NCBI RefSeq assembly: GCF_019145495.1
Contig: NZ_JAHSTU010000001.1
Coordinates: 372,001-436,000 of the forward strand
Direction: 5' to 3'
From: Pseudomonas azerbaijanoccidentalis
GTDB taxonomy: Bacteria > Pseudomonadota > Gammaproteobacteria > Pseudomonadales > Pseudomonadaceae
DNA: 64,000 bases
Every line of letters starts with the position of its first letter. The first letter of the stretch is position 1. The notes under the pieces were generated by a model, which did no database searches, had not been told where the DNA came from, and saw nothing but the letters and a program-made list of their open reading frames with translations. This document shows, in pieces, positions 30,749 to 41,197 of the stretch. The position numbers were made by a program, and so were the translations under genes.

Positions 30749-31702
30749 TCAATGAGCGGTGGTTGACGCCGTTGGCTTGCGCAATGTTTTGGCGCAGGCG
30801 TAGAGGTAGCGCAAGGTCGGTTTGCCGTGGTCGAAGAACAGGGTTTGCCAGGAGTGCTTGAACATCCGCTGGTACACGTCGATCACCTCGACATGCTCGC
30901 CGCCTCGGGAAAACGTATTGAGAAAGTCGGTGTGATTGGCCAGCACGAATTCGATCTGTTGCTGCTTGCTCAACCGCGCGGCGTAGCGGTCGAGGTACAC
31001 CTCGATGAACCTGATCTTGTTCTGATAGTGCTTTTTCGGGTTTGCGGTCATGTTGCCGCTGTTGACCGTGCGTTCCAGCAGCACTTGCGGCACCGTGTGG
31101 ATTTCCCAGTGCTCGGCGATTCGAGTCCACATGAAGCGGTCCTCACAGTAACGCAGGCCCGCATCAAAGCCCCCCAGTTCCATGATCACGTCGCGCTTGA
31201 CCAGCGCCGCGGAGACGCCATTGAGAACGTTTGCGCGGATGAAATCGTAGAAATGCATGCCGTGCTTGAGCAGGTTGTCCAGTTGCCGCCTGCCGTCGCT
31301 GTAGTTGACCTGCGTATAGCAGTCGATCAGCCCGACCTTGCGCCCCTGATGAGTGAGCTCGTCATACAAGGCCAGTTGCAGCTCCAGCTTTTGTGGACGC
31401 CATTGATCATCGGCATCGAGCATCGCCACAAACGTCTCTTGAGAGTGCCGCATACCGTGATTGCGAGCGCTGGCCTGGCCTTCGTTGGCTTGCTGCAGCA
31501 GCGTCAGGCGAAACGGCGCGGCGAAGTCCCTGACCCGTTGCGGTCCGTCATCGGTGGAACCATCGTCAATAACGATGACGTGGTCGGGCAGGCGGGTTTG
31601 CTTGGCCAGGGACACCAGCGTTTGCTCGATGCTGTCGGCGCCGTTGTACATCGGGATGACCACGCACACTGTATGCGCTGAAGCGGGGGCTTGGTTTCGC
31701 AC
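30749..31702 (-). CDS. Glycosyltransferase family 2
   Basis: A 317-residue GT-A fold transferase. The nucleotide-binding start CVVIPMYNGADSIEQTLVSL and VIDDGSTDDG lie within the first 50 residues, and the DxD-type metal motif is in MLDADDQW near residue 97. The C-terminal part is helical with no membrane helix, so it acts at the cytoplasmic face of the inner membrane. It is one of at least four glycosyltransferases in the operon that build the repeat unit on undecaprenyl phosphate; its sugar and linkage cannot be read from sequence. Confidence 0.88.
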   Translation of the reverse strand: MRNQAPASAHTVCVVIPMYNGADSIEQTLVSLAKQTRLPDHVIVIDDGSTDDGPQRVRDFAAPFRLTLLQQANEGQASARNHGMRHSQETFVAMLDADDQWRPQKLELQLALYDELTHQGRKVGLIDCYTQVNYSDGRRQLDNLLKHGMHFYDFIRANVLNGVSAALVKRDVIMELGGFDAGLRYCEDRFMWTRIAEHWEIHTVPQVLLERTVNSGNMTANPKKHYQNKIRFIEVYLDRYAARLSKQQQIEFVLANHTDFLNTFSRGGEHVEVIDVYQRMFKHSWQTLFFDHGKPTLRYLYACAKTLRKPTASTTAH

Positions 31703-31730
31703 GGGTGTTTCTCCTGTTTTAAGCCTTGGG

Positions 31731-33044
31731 TTACGCCTTGGCGCAATCGCGCGCGAATGCCTGGCCGGACGGACGCTGGCGCAGGGTTGTCGGTGTTGAT
31801 TCGGGGTAGGGCGCGTAGTGACGCCGAAAGGACAGGGCCAGGGTGCAGAACACCAGGAACTCGGCGGAGCGGTAGTTGGGAATCACGTACGCCACATAAT
31901 TGGTGACGGCGAACAAGCCGATGATCACCAGGGCGCTGGCGCGAAACTGTGCCGCCTGGTTCGCCGTCACGGCGCGGTATTGCTTGAGCAGCGCCTCGCC
32001 CAGCAGCAGCACCAGGGCAATCAGCTGGATGACGCCGCCGCTGAGCAGGGTCTCCATGTAGCCGCTGTGTGCGTTGCCGATATAGCCCCAACGCGTGATG
32101 AACGCATCGGCGTCGGAACTGGCCCAGAAGGCGCCGAAGCCGTAGCCCTTGAGCCATTGCTGGTCGACAAAAGGCGCGAGCAGTTCCCAGATAAGCGTGC
32201 GGTCCGTCAGTGACGGATCTCGACCGGCCACCTCCAGCAGCCACGCAATGTGGTTGTAGAGCAACAGGCAAGCCAGCAGAAACACCAGCGTGCAGCCGAA
32301 GAACAGCCACTGCGAGCGGTTGAGACGCAAGCGGATCAGGGTGAGGAAGTACCAGTAGCTCAACGTACCGGAAACGATCAATGCCACGCCGGTTGCCGAC
32401 TGGGCGAGCAGAACGGCGATCAGCGAAAAAAACGAGCAGAAGAGGGCCCAGCGGTTGCCCTGGCGAATCATTGGCAACAACAGCAGGATGGCGATCGCGT
32501 TGAGCCGTGCGCCGGCGTTTTTTTCGGTAAAGATCCCCTTGAATGCGCCGTCGCGGATACCACCGGATAAAAACGCGGTGCTCGGCATGACCACCGCGAG
32601 TATCAAGCCGATCAACGCCGCTACGCCGATGGCACAACCGAGCATGAAGGTGATTTTTTCCAGGGGATAGTTATAGGCAATGAAACCGGCAAAAAACACC
32701 ACCCCGAGCATCGCGATGAACCGCTTGAAACTCAGCATCGGGTCGTAGGACCAGCCGATCGATGCGATGACACACAGCAAGAACACCAGCAGGAAAAAAT
32801 TGCTGCGGTAAAAGGTTTTGCTCAGGAATACCTTGTTGCGGATGAAGAAGAACAAAGGCACCAGCAGTGTGATCAGGCCGCAGACCTGGTTGGCGACGTT
32901 GCCTTCGAGATCTTTACCGACGTCGCCGAAACCGGCTCCGCCACCCAGGCCGAGCAAAAACGTCAGCACCTGGATGTAAAACAGCACGCCGAACAGTGTG
33001 AAGCCATCGCGGAGCGTCGAGTATCTGACCTGGAGTGTGCTCAT
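31731..33044 (-). CDS. wzy: Wzy-type O-antigen/exopolysaccharide polymerase
   Basis: A 437-residue membrane protein with about twelve hydrophobic helices and a large periplasmic loop. The segment GYGFGAFWASSDADAF...NAHSGYMETLLSGG matches the O-antigen ligase/polymerase (Wzy_C) family signature. Its start overlaps the preceding glycosyltransferase stop (ATGA). It would polymerise flipped repeat units at the periplasmic side. WaaL ligases share the fold, but the location between Wzx and glycosyltransferases, with a Wzc in the operon, favours polymerase. Confidence 0.86.
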   Translation of the reverse strand: MSTLQVRYSTLRDGFTLFGVLFYIQVLTFLLGLGGGAGFGDVGKDLEGNVANQVCGLITLLVPLFFFIRNKVFLSKTFYRSNFFLLVFLLCVIASIGWSYDPMLSFKRFIAMLGVVFFAGFIAYNYPLEKITFMLGCAIGVAALIGLILAVVMPSTAFLSGGIRDGAFKGIFTEKNAGARLNAIAILLLLPMIRQGNRWALFCSFFSLIAVLLAQSATGVALIVSGTLSYWYFLTLIRLRLNRSQWLFFGCTLVFLLACLLLYNHIAWLLEVAGRDPSLTDRTLIWELLAPFVDQQWLKGYGFGAFWASSDADAFITRWGYIGNAHSGYMETLLSGGVIQLIALVLLLGEALLKQYRAVTANQAAQFRASALVIIGLFAVTNYVAYVIPNYRSAEFLVFCTLALSFRRHYAPYPESTPTTLRQRPSGQAFARDCAKA

Positions 33045-34153
33045 GATGTTTGGCTCCCGAGCAACGCGGCGAGGTAGGTCTGCACCGCGCTGGCATTCTT
33101 GAATCGGGCGGCGGCCTCCAGGCGCTCATGACGTTGCAGGTTGCGCGGAGTGGCGAGTTGTTGGGCAATCGCCTGCGCCAGCGCGATCGGGTCGTCGACG
33201 GCAACGAGCGGTGCAACCACACCACCGATCAGGATGTCCTGGGGGCCATGTGGGCAGCGGGTCGCGACCACCGGAGTGCCCGTGGACAAGGCCTCTACCA
33301 GCGCATTGGGACTGCCTTCGAAGCGTGACGACAGCACAAAGCAATCGGCCGCCGCCACTTCTGCCAGGGGATCGTGGGTGTAGCCCGGCAGGTCGACGCG
33401 ATCGGCGACGCCTAATGTGAGTGCCTGTTCAAGCAATCGGACCCTGAGTGCGCCTTCACCAAAAATGATCAGGCGCACGCCCTTGTCCGGTAACGCGGCG
33501 AATGCCGTGATCAGGGTGTCGAAGCCTTTCTGCGGCGCCAGGCGACCCACGGCGACAATCACCGCACCGGATTTTTCCAGCAGCCAGCGGTGACTTGGCA
33601 GCCCCGGCGTCTTCTCGCGGAAGTTGTCGTCGAGTACCGGGTTGTCGGCCGTGGTCACATCCCGGTGGCGCGCAATGGTGGTATCGACCAGGTCCTGGGC
33701 GACACCGCGGGAGACGCAGATCACCGGGTTGGGAATCAGGCGATACAGCAGCGGTGCCACCAGATACGCGACCCGCACCATGAAGTCGGGGTTAACGTGT
33801 TTGTCATGGGAGAAGGCATTGCGCTCGCTGACATGCAGCCGTGCCAGGGTGCCGGACAGCATGGCAGCGGCGATCGCCACCACGTTGACGTGGGTGAGGG
33901 CCGCCAGTTGCGCATCAAAGCGATTGGCGCGAAGAAACCGCGCCAGTGCCGGCACCGCGCGAGAGGTGCGCGGGCTGCGCAATTCAACTTTTTTGACACG
34001 CGGGTCGAGGTGCGCTGCGTTGGGCCCGCCGCCGGTCAGCAGCAACAAGGTCACGTCATTGCCTGCGTCGACCAGTGCTGCGGCCAGGCGCATCATCATT
34101 TTTTCAGCCCCGCCGGCGCTGAGATCATGCAGGATAATCAGCAACTTTTTCAT
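33041..34153 (-). CDS. Glycosyltransferase family 4 (second)
   Basis: A 370-residue GT-B retaining transferase. The N-terminal acceptor domain begins MKKLLIILHDLSAGGAEKMM, and the C-terminal donor domain holds VGRLAPQKGFDTLI and the EX7E-like motif SSRFEGSPNALVEALSTGTP. The ATG at 34153 overlaps the stop of the upstream transferase (ATGA); an ATG 9 bp earlier is possible but less well placed. It is coupled on both sides, with wzy following by a 4-bp overlap. Substrate unknown; it would extend the lipid-linked repeat unit. Confidence 0.88.
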   Translation of the reverse strand: MKKLLIILHDLSAGGAEKMMMRLAAALVDAGNDVTLLLLTGGGPNAAHLDPRVKKVELRSPRTSRAVPALARFLRANRFDAQLAALTHVNVVAIAAAMLSGTLARLHVSERNAFSHDKHVNPDFMVRVAYLVAPLLYRLIPNPVICVSRGVAQDLVDTTIARHRDVTTADNPVLDDNFREKTPGLPSHRWLLEKSGAVIVAVGRLAPQKGFDTLITAFAALPDKGVRLIIFGEGALRVRLLEQALTLGVADRVDLPGYTHDPLAEVAAADCFVLSSRFEGSPNALVEALSTGTPVVATRCPHGPQDILIGGVVAPLVAVDDPIALAQAIAQQLATPRNLQRHERLEAAARFKNASAVQTYLAALLGSQTS

Positions 34154-35238
34154 TGGTTCCATACCTGGTAATACGCCTGCGCCGCGTGCTGGCTGGTGTA
34201 GGGGCGAATGGCGTCGGTGAGCATTTTTTCGCTGGGCGCCACTTGCCCCCTTGATGTCAGGCTTCGCCGCATGCCATCGGCCAATGCCGGTACATCGTTG
34301 GCCTTGACCAACAGGCCCAGTTGGCCGTTGTCTAGCAGTTCCCTGGGGCCTGTCTCGCAGTCGCATGCCAGCACCGGCGTACCCAGCGCCAAGGCCTCGA
34401 TCAGTACGGTCGGCATGCCTTCATGCAGGGAGCTGAGAATGAACAGACGTGCATGCCGGAGCAGGGGATAGGGGTTGCGCAGGAAACCGGTGAAGTGCAC
34501 CCGCTGCCCGATACCCAGGCGTTGTGCCTGGGCGGTCAGTGCTTCGCGCAACGGGCCGTCGCCGGCGATCACCAGGTCCGGCAGCGCCTGGCGTTGCAGC
34601 GCCATGGCGTAGGCATCGAGCAACAGGTGAAAGCCTTTCTGTTGCGTTAGCCTGCCCAGGCCCAACCAGTAATCTGCGGGTAACCCGGCGGGCAGTGGCG
34701 CCTGTGCGGCTTGAAACAGCTGCTCGGTGATGACCGCGTTGGGGCAATAGCGCACTCGCTGCCGACCCCACGGCAGCAAGTCGACGAGGGACTGGCGCAA
34801 AGCCGTGGAGACTGTCACCACTTTGCCGCTGCCGCAGAGGTACAAGGCGTAGAGCAGGCGCAGGCTTGAGGGGCCGGTTTTCTGCTCGGTGCAATCGAGT
34901 GTCACGTGTCGGCTATAGATGACTTTGCAGGCAATGCCCAAGGTGGCAAACCAGGTGCAGACGTTGGCCTGCTCCTTGGCGGAAATGAGGTGGGTGACGC
35001 CTTCGTGACGAATCAGCCGGCGCAGTAGAACGATCGACCGGAGCAGGCCGACGATGCCGTTGCCGCCGCCGTTGTTATGGCGTTCTGCACCTGTAGTGTC
35101 CGGCGTCTCACCGTTCATGACGAAGAAGCTCACCCGCTGGCCATCCTTGAGAAATTGCTCGGATAACCGCTGCTGCACTCGCTCAACGCCGCCGCCGGAA
35201 TTGAAATCCTTGAGAATGAACAGAATGTGCATGGTCAT
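34150..35238 (-). CDS. Glycosyltransferase family 4 (first)
   Basis: A 362-residue GT-B transferase with the GGG-type acceptor loop (ILKDFNSGGGVERVQQRL), donor motif GLGRLTQQKGFHLLLDA and SSLHEGMPTVLIEALALGTP carrying the EX7E glutamates. The ATG at 35238 overlaps the WecG-family gene's stop; a second ATG two codons later is also possible. It resembles the next enzyme (33041) only at family level, so the two probably add different sugars. It acts in the cytosol on undecaprenyl-linked acceptors. Confidence 0.88.
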   Translation of the reverse strand: MTMHILFILKDFNSGGGVERVQQRLSEQFLKDGQRVSFFVMNGETPDTTGAERHNNGGGNGIVGLLRSIVLLRRLIRHEGVTHLISAKEQANVCTWFATLGIACKVIYSRHVTLDCTEQKTGPSSLRLLYALYLCGSGKVVTVSTALRQSLVDLLPWGRQRVRYCPNAVITEQLFQAAQAPLPAGLPADYWLGLGRLTQQKGFHLLLDAYAMALQRQALPDLVIAGDGPLREALTAQAQRLGIGQRVHFTGFLRNPYPLLRHARLFILSSLHEGMPTVLIEALALGTPVLACDCETGPRELLDNGQLGLLVKANDVPALADGMRRSLTSRGQVAPSEKMLTDAIRPYTSQHAAQAYYQVWNQ

Positions 35239-35939
35239 TCCCCAACGCTGATGGCGACTTTGTGCCGGGCGAGCATCGCCAGCAGGTGCAGGAAGTTGCT
35301 GGGGTAGTCGATGAAGTAGCGTTTGATCGTATGGGGTTCGCGGTACATCCGATAAAACGCGCGCATATGCAGGCGATCGATCACCGCCGGGTAGTATTGC
35401 CGCGTGGCCAGGGCTTCCTGGCGAATGAACCCGCCGCAGGTGAACGCCACACCGCGAAAGCCTGCGCGCATCGCGTCCTGTTCGAACTGCTCTTGCAACC
35501 CGGCACCCAGCCCGACGATCAGAATGTTTGCCTCGCTGCGGCAGATGTCGGCCTGAATGCCCTCGGCCTGGGACGCATCGAAGTAACCGTTGTGATAGCC
35601 GGCGATGGTCAGGTGTGGGTAGAGCGCCTTGATCTTGCTGATGAACAGTTCCAGTTCACTCTGCCGTGCGCCAACGAAATACACGCGTTTGCCCTGTTGC
35701 TCGGCGCTGCCGAGTACCTGGTCGGCAATGGACGTGAAGTCAAAGCTGACCCGGCCGATCGTGCGGCCTGTCACCCGCGACATGAACGTCGACATCAGCA
35801 TGCCGTCGCAAAAGTAGGCGACCGAGCTCGGGGCTTTCTCGAAGAAACTGCCAATGGACGCAAAGTTGATGAAGGAATACGCCTGGTTTGCATCCAGCAG
35901 CTTCGGGGAAAATTGCCCGATCAATTCCAGCCTGATCAT
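35235..35939 (-). CDS. WecG/TagA/CpsF-family glycosyltransferase
   Basis: A 234-residue GT26 enzyme, typical in length, with [10 protein letters not shown], the glycine-rich [12 protein letters not shown] segment and GYHNGYFD in the middle, followed by [11 protein letters not shown]. Members (WecG, TagA, GumM) add the second sugar to a polyprenyl-diphosphate-linked first sugar. The ATG at 35939 overlaps the stop of the UDP-glucose dehydrogenase gene; the longer open frame has no coding support. With an initiating glucose-phosphate transferase in the operon, it most likely extends Und-PP-glucose, as GumM does in xanthan synthesis. Confidence 0.88.
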   Translation of the reverse strand: MIRLELIGQFSPKLLDANQAYSFINFASIGSFFEKAPSSVAYFCDGMLMSTFMSRVTGRTIGRVSFDFTSIADQVLGSAEQQGKRVYFVGARQSELELFISKIKALYPHLTIAGYHNGYFDASQAEGIQADICRSEANILIVGLGAGLQEQFEQDAMRAGFRGVAFTCGGFIRQEALATRQYYPAVIDRLHMRAFYRMYREPHTIKRYFIDYPSNFLHLLAMLARHKVAISVGE

Positions 35940-37294
35940 GGCGCCACTCCTTCTTGAACGACGGAAGGGGTCTGACGGCCCACGGAAATGTAGGTAAAGC
36001 CGCGTTTGCTCAAACGCTGCGGGTCGAACAGATTGCGGCCATCGAAGATCAGTGGTTGCTTGAGTTGCCGAGCCAGCAGGTCGAAGTCCGGCGCCCGAAA
36101 CGATTGCCACTCGGTGACGATGATCAGTGCGTCGGCATTTTTCAGTGACGCTTCCTTGGTGCCCGCCAGTGTCAGGTCATCGCGCGAACCATAAATACGC
36201 TGGGCCTCTTCCATGGCTTTGGGGTCGAACGCCTGGACGCGGGCACCGGCCTGCCACAAGGCCTCCATCAGTACCCGGCTGGGGGCTTCGCGCATGTCGT
36301 CGGTGTTGGGTTTGAAGCTCAGGCCCCACAGGGCAAAGGTTTTGCCGCGTAGCGCGCCATCGAAGTGATCAAGGATTTTGTTGTACAGGCTGGCTTTCTG
36401 TTCCTGGTTGCGTGCCTCGACGGCCTTGAGCAACCGGGCGTCAATGTCGACGCTGGTGGCGGCATGTATCAGCGCCTTCACGTCCTTGGGAAAGCACGAA
36501 CCTCCGTACCCCAGGCCCGGGTAGATGAACTGATAACCGATGCGTGGATCGGAGCCGATGCCGTGGCGCACCATCTCGATATCGGCGCCCAGCTTTTCGG
36601 CGAGGCTGGCCATTTCGTTCATGAAGCTGATCTTCGTCGCCAGCATGCAGTTGGCGGCGTACTTGGTCAGTTCGGCGCTGCGAACGTCCATCACGATGAT
36701 CTTTTCGCGGCTGCGATTGAACGGTTCGTACAGTTCGCGCATGACCGCTTCGGCGTGCGGGCTGTCGGTGCCGATGATGATCCGGTCGGGGCGCATGCAG
36801 TCTTCGACTGCGCAGCCTTCCTTGAGAAATTCCGGATTGGAGACCACGTCGAACGTCAGGTCGCTGCGATCGTTATCGGCCAGTACCTGCTCGATGCGTG
36901 CGCGCACCAGGTCACCGGTACCGACCGGCACGGTGGATTTGTCGACGACGATCTGATGACGGTCCATGTTCAGCGCGATGGTCTGCGCCACGCTCAACAC
37001 GTATTGCAGGTCCGCCGAACCGTCTTCGTCAGGCGGCGTACCGACGGCGATCAACAGCACGTCGCCATGGTGAACAGCGCTGGCCAGGTCTGTGCCGAAC
37101 CGCAGTCGTCCGCTTTGATAATTTTCGCGCACCAGACTTCTCAAGCCTGGCTCGTAGATCGGCAGCGTGCCTTCCTTCAGCGCCTCCACCCTGGCCGTGT
37201 CGACATCGACGCAGAGCACGTTGTGCCCGACTTCTGCCAGTGCGGCGCCTTGTACAAGGCCCACATAGCCAATACCGAATACGCTCACATTCAT
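35936..37294 (-). CDS. UDP-glucose 6-dehydrogenase (copy 2, exopolysaccharide operon)
   Basis: A 452-residue enzyme with NAD motif [18 protein letters not shown], the helix [20 protein letters not shown], the catalytic cysteine in [12 protein letters not shown] and the C-terminal [21 protein letters not shown] chose ATG 37294 behind GAGG over a TTG two codons upstream. It supplies UDP-glucuronate for the polymer and feeds the UDP-glucuronate epimerase at 44084. It is clearly paralogous to the gene at 10373 (long identical blocks), so the strain has at least two such enzymes. Confidence 0.92.
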   Translation of the reverse strand: MNVSVFGIGYVGLVQGAALAEVGHNVLCVDVDTARVEALKEGTLPIYEPGLRSLVRENYQSGRLRFGTDLASAVHHGDVLLIAVGTPPDEDGSADLQYVLSVAQTIALNMDRHQIVVDKSTVPVGTGDLVRARIEQVLADNDRSDLTFDVVSNPEFLKEGCAVEDCMRPDRIIIGTDSPHAEAVMRELYEPFNRSREKIIVMDVRSAELTKYAANCMLATKISFMNEMASLAEKLGADIEMVRHGIGSDPRIGYQFIYPGLGYGGSCFPKDVKALIHAATSVDIDARLLKAVEARNQEQKASLYNKILDHFDGALRGKTFALWGLSFKPNTDDMREAPSRVLMEALWQAGARVQAFDPKAMEEAQRIYGSRDDLTLAGTKEASLKNADALIIVTEWQSFRAPDFDLLARQLKQPLIFDGRNLFDPQRLSKRGFTYISVGRQTPSVVQEGVAP

Positions 37295-37342
37295 GGTCAA
37301 ACCTCAGGTCGTGGTGACAGTGATCTGCGATGGGGCGGGGGG

Positions 37343-38734
37343 TCAGTAGATGTTTTTCGAGAACAGCGTGAAGGGGGTCTTGATGAGGATTTTGATGTCG
37401 AGCCACAGCGACCATTGGTTGATGTAGTTGAGGTCCTGGGCGACGCGCAGCTGCATCTTTTCCACGGTTTCGGTTTCGCCTCGATGCCCGGTGATCTGGG
37501 CCAGGCCAGTGATGCCGGGCTTCAGGCGGTGGCGGGCCATGTAGGCGCGCACCTTGCCGGTGTAATAAATGTTGTGGGTCACAGCGTGCGGGCGGGGGCC
37601 GACCAGGGCCATCTGGCCGGACAAGACGTTGAACAGCTGTGGCAATTCATCGATGGAACTGCGGCGCAGGAAGCGTCCGAACGGGGTGACGCGATCATCG
37701 TCACGAGTGGCCTGGCGCACGTCGCGGTCGTCGTGCACGCGCATCGAACGAAACTTCCAGACCTTGATCACTTCGCCGTTGCAGCCGTGCCGGTTTTGCA
37801 TGAACAACACGGGGCCGGGAGAGGTCAGCTTGACGGTAATCGCCACCACCAACAGCAACGGGCTGAGGACGAGAATGGCCATGGCCGCCAGGCTGCGTTC
37901 GAACAGGTCCTTGCAAAACAGACTGGCGGGGTGCGAGCTGAGCAGGCTCTCGTTGAGATAGATGGCCGGCATTCGCTCTATTTCAGAGATCGAATGGTTG
38001 AGCAGCACCATGCTGCCGAAATCCGGGATCCACACCACGTCGACATTCATGTCCAGCAGGTCGATGTAGAGCGCTTCGATGGTGGCGGCATGCTCCATGG
38101 TCAGCACGATGTAGACGCGCCGAACCTCCAGGCGCGTGAGGATTTCGCGAATCGCGTCAACGTGGCCGAGCAGCGGCAGGATGCTGGGCGCGGGGCCGCT
38201 GTCATGCTCGGTGGCGATGAATCCCAGCGCCAGCGCGCGGTTGGGTCGGGAGAGTTTTTTCGCCAGTTCATGGGCCGTCGGGCAGGTGCCGATGATCACT
38301 GAACGACGCCCGTTGCAGATCATCCTCGAGTGCAGTCGAGCGAAGTAATGCAGGGGCAGAAAACTGGCCACCTGGACCAGAAATCCGAGCACCGCCCAGG
38401 CCACAATGACCTGGCGCGAGTAAATCGCGCTGGTCTGGGTGATGAAGGCAATGGCCGCCAGAACGGCCAGCAGGATCAACCAGCCGGCCAGCAAACGGCC
38501 GATCCCGACCACCAGGCCATGACGTTTGTGGAAGACCTGCATCATGCTGTAGATCGGCACCGAGCCAAGCACCGTCAGGATCATCAGGGTGCGGTATTCG
38601 CTGGTCAGGCTGCCAACACGCCAGTGCACGAGCAGCATCAAAAGCGCAATGGTCAGCGTCATCGCACACAGCCACTGGCCCCAGAACGTAAGGCCTCGGC
38701 GGTGTGTCATGTGAGCGGTATAGAGCGGTGTCAT
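37343..38734 (-). CDS. Undecaprenyl-phosphate glucose phosphotransferase (initiating enzyme, WcaJ/GumD type)
   Basis: A 463-residue polyisoprenyl-phosphate hexose-1-phosphate transferase. There are four N-terminal membrane helices, a CoA-binding-like central domain, one further helix (AAMAILVLSPLLLVVAITV), then the catalytic bacterial sugar transferase domain. That domain has KLTSPGPVLFMQ, WKFRSM, SIDELPQLFNVLSG and VGPRP, all diagnostic. ATG 38734 follows GAGG. It would transfer glucose-1-phosphate (less likely galactose-1-phosphate) to undecaprenyl phosphate, starting each repeat unit. Its place just after the Wzc gene is common in Wzx/Wzy clusters. Confidence 0.92.
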   Translation of the reverse strand: MTPLYTAHMTHRRGLTFWGQWLCAMTLTIALLMLLVHWRVGSLTSEYRTLMILTVLGSVPIYSMMQVFHKRHGLVVGIGRLLAGWLILLAVLAAIAFITQTSAIYSRQVIVAWAVLGFLVQVASFLPLHYFARLHSRMICNGRRSVIIGTCPTAHELAKKLSRPNRALALGFIATEHDSGPAPSILPLLGHVDAIREILTRLEVRRVYIVLTMEHAATIEALYIDLLDMNVDVVWIPDFGSMVLLNHSISEIERMPAIYLNESLLSSHPASLFCKDLFERSLAAMAILVLSPLLLVVAITVKLTSPGPVLFMQNRHGCNGEVIKVWKFRSMRVHDDRDVRQATRDDDRVTPFGRFLRRSSIDELPQLFNVLSGQMALVGPRPHAVTHNIYYTGKVRAYMARHRLKPGITGLAQITGHRGETETVEKMQLRVAQDLNYINQWSLWLDIKILIKTPFTLFSKNIY

Positions 38735-38882
38735 GGGCTTGACCTCGAGGCAGAATGAATTCATCAGCGCTGATGGAGCGGACACGGCGAGGCTCCCGCA
38801 GGCTTTCCGTAGCTCGGCAGAGGTGAAGCGAACTGTTGTGATGGCAGTAAAAGACGTAGCGACAGACCAGGGCGGTCAGGCG

Positions 38883-41195
38883 TTACCGTGGGGCGAAGTC
38901 GTAGTCATAAAACGTTTTGGAATGGTGGTAGCCGTACTTGCGCGCCTTGCGCAGGTCTACCTGGTTGAGGACGGTACCGAACACCGACACCTGGCTTTGC
39001 TGCAACATGGCAATGCCTCTCTGCACCTGGCTGATCGGCGTGCTGTCGGCCTTGACCACGTAGATCACCGCATCCGAATGCTTGGCCAGCAACAGCGCGT
39101 CGCTGATCATCTCCGCAGGCGGGGAGTCGATAATGATGTGGCGGTAACGCGATTTCAGCGCATCGAGCATGCGCGCCATGCGCGGTGAACTGAGCAGATC
39201 CTGCGGCGGAGGCTGGCGTGCCGGGTTGAGAGAGTCAGCCGGGGAAGGCAGGCGCGGCGCAGAGAACAGATCCTGCGAAGGGGGGATGACCATCCCGGCT
39301 GGCAGCATGTCCAGATTACCGACCGTAACGATACAGTCTTCGAGCCTTGCGGTGCCGGCAATGACATTGGCCAGGCCCGGGCTGTCGGGTGGAAAGTCAA
39401 AGTTCAGCGAAAGGGTTGGCTGGCGCATGTCCGCATCGATCAACAGCACGCGCTCCAGTGAAGCGAGCGAGCTGGCCAGGTTGTTGGCGATGGTGCTTTT
39501 ACCCTCACCGGCGACGGTCGACGTCACCAGCACTACCTGCGACGGCATTTCGCTGCCTTGCAACATCAGCCAGGTGCGCAGATTGCGAATGGTCTCGCTA
39601 AAGCGTGGGTTGTCGTTGTCTTCGAACAAACGTGCCAGTTGCCGACGGCTTTTTTTCCTCACCAACGGCACGACGCTGAGCAGTGGAATGTTAAGCGCGC
39701 TCTCAATCGTCTCATCGGTTTTGAAGGTATTGCTCAGGCTTTCGAAGAGCAGGGCCAAGGCCACGCCGATCACCGCAGCGATTAACCCGACGATCCCGAC
39801 AATCAGTGTTTTACGGGGTTTGCTCGCTTCGGTTGGCACGATGGCCGGGTCGACGATGCGCACTTTTGTCGAGTCCATGTCGGCGGTGGCCGTGGTTTCT
39901 TTCAACCGGGTAACGAAGGTTTCATACAACGCGCGGGTGCTGTCGACCTCACGCTGGAACTCGCGCAACTGGAACTCCTTGCGGGCAATGTCCTGGATCT
40001 GCGCCTTGTTGCTGTTGAAGGACTGGCGCAGCGAGGCTTCGCTGGCGGAGGCGAGTTGGTATTGCCGTTCGATACCGGCCACCACTTGTTGCACCTGGAG
40101 TTGCAGGCTGGTGGTGGCGGTGCGCAGTTCTGACTGCGCGGACACCAGGCTCGGGTGTTTGGGGCCATAGCGCCCCGACAGTTCCTCGACTTTGGCTTGT
40201 GCCTTGGCCCGTTCAGCCTGGAATTGCTGGACCAATGGGTTACTCAAGACCGCAGGTACGCTGGAGAGTCGGCTCAGATCACCGTTGCTCAGTGACTTGG
40301 CCTGCCGGTACTCGCTTTCCGCTTCTGCGCGGTTGCGACGGGCGTCGACCATGCGATTGCCGGTCATTTCCAGTTCGTTGGCGCTGATGGTTGCGACCCC
40401 GCCGACGTCGACCAGGCCTTGCTCTTCCCGATAGCCTTGAAGCTTCTTTTCGGCCGCACGCAAGTTATTGCGCAGTTCCACCAGGCGTGTGTTCATCCAG
40501 GCCGTCGTGGTTTGCGAGGATTTCTCGCTGGTGTCGAGCTGGCTGTCGGTAAAGCCCTTTGCCAGCGCGTTGGCCGCCGCTGCTGCCAGAACAGGGTCCG
40601 GGAGCTCGACCTCGATTTCCAGCAACTGGCTCTTGCCGACGAACTTCACGCTGGTGTGCAGCATCAGGTTCTGGGTGACGATATTGAAGACGTCCTCTTC
40701 AGTTGGTGTTTCCTGCACCGGCATCAACCGCCCCAGTTCCGGAATCCATTGATCAATGTGCAGGTCGGCCAGCCATTTGCGCGGCGTGAACCATGGTTTC
40801 GGTTGCTGGCGCGGGTCGGTGATCGGGTTGGTGGTCAGGTCGAGCGTTTTCACCGCGCGTTCGGCGAGATCCCGTGATTGCAGGAGCGCCTGTTGTGTCT
40901 GCAAGTAATCGGTGGCGTTGCTGCCTGATTCCTTGACTTGCTGGAAGGACATCAGCGGTGGCGTTTTATCGTTGAACAGCAAGGTGGTGCTACCCACGTA
41001 TTGCGGCGTGATGTTCGTAACCACGATGATCGCCAGCAAACAGCTGACCAGGACCAGCCATCCGATGCTCCATTTGGCGCGCCAGATCACCCTCCAGAGT
41101 TTCAGAAGATCAATCGTGTCCTTGTCTTCGCTGTACTGCTGATGCAGATGCGTTTGCAGAGGACGTTCGACGTAGGTGCTAGGGCTGTTGTCCAT
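38883..41195 (-). CDS. wzc: Wzc-type polysaccharide co-polymerase and tyrosine kinase
   Basis: A 770-residue BY-kinase. The cytosolic N-terminus and first membrane helix (IGWLVLVSCLLAIIVV) are followed by the Wzz domain, a long periplasmic coiled coil with a GNVR-like region, a second helix near residue 450 and the kinase domain. The kinase domain has Walker A VAGEGKSTIANNLA, Walker A' LLIDADMRQPT and Walker B IIIDSPPAEM. The C-terminal tail has four tyrosines (YGYHHSKTFYDYDF) available for autophosphorylation. It sets chain length and couples polymerisation to export. It precedes the initiating transferase gene by about 150 bp without other features. Confidence 0.94.
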   Translation of the reverse strand: MDNSPSTYVERPLQTHLHQQYSEDKDTIDLLKLWRVIWRAKWSIGWLVLVSCLLAIIVVTNITPQYVGSTTLLFNDKTPPLMSFQQVKESGSNATDYLQTQQALLQSRDLAERAVKTLDLTTNPITDPRQQPKPWFTPRKWLADLHIDQWIPELGRLMPVQETPTEEDVFNIVTQNLMLHTSVKFVGKSQLLEIEVELPDPVLAAAAANALAKGFTDSQLDTSEKSSQTTTAWMNTRLVELRNNLRAAEKKLQGYREEQGLVDVGGVATISANELEMTGNRMVDARRNRAEAESEYRQAKSLSNGDLSRLSSVPAVLSNPLVQQFQAERAKAQAKVEELSGRYGPKHPSLVSAQSELRTATTSLQLQVQQVVAGIERQYQLASASEASLRQSFNSNKAQIQDIARKEFQLREFQREVDSTRALYETFVTRLKETTATADMDSTKVRIVDPAIVPTEASKPRKTLIVGIVGLIAAVIGVALALLFESLSNTFKTDETIESALNIPLLSVVPLVRKKSRRQLARLFEDNDNPRFSETIRNLRTWLMLQGSEMPSQVVLVTSTVAGEGKSTIANNLASSLASLERVLLIDADMRQPTLSLNFDFPPDSPGLANVIAGTARLEDCIVTVGNLDMLPAGMVIPPSQDLFSAPRLPSPADSLNPARQPPPQDLLSSPRMARMLDALKSRYRHIIIDSPPAEMISDALLLAKHSDAVIYVVKADSTPISQVQRGIAMLQQSQVSVFGTVLNQVDLRKARKYGYHHSKTFYDYDFAPR

Positions 41196-41197
41196 GA

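Noticed and set aside
36365..38302. 645-codon open frame on the + strand
   Set aside because: It mirrors the UDP-glucose dehydrogenase and initiating transferase genes and is rich in His/Gln/Asp/Val, typical of an antisense translation of GC-rich genes.
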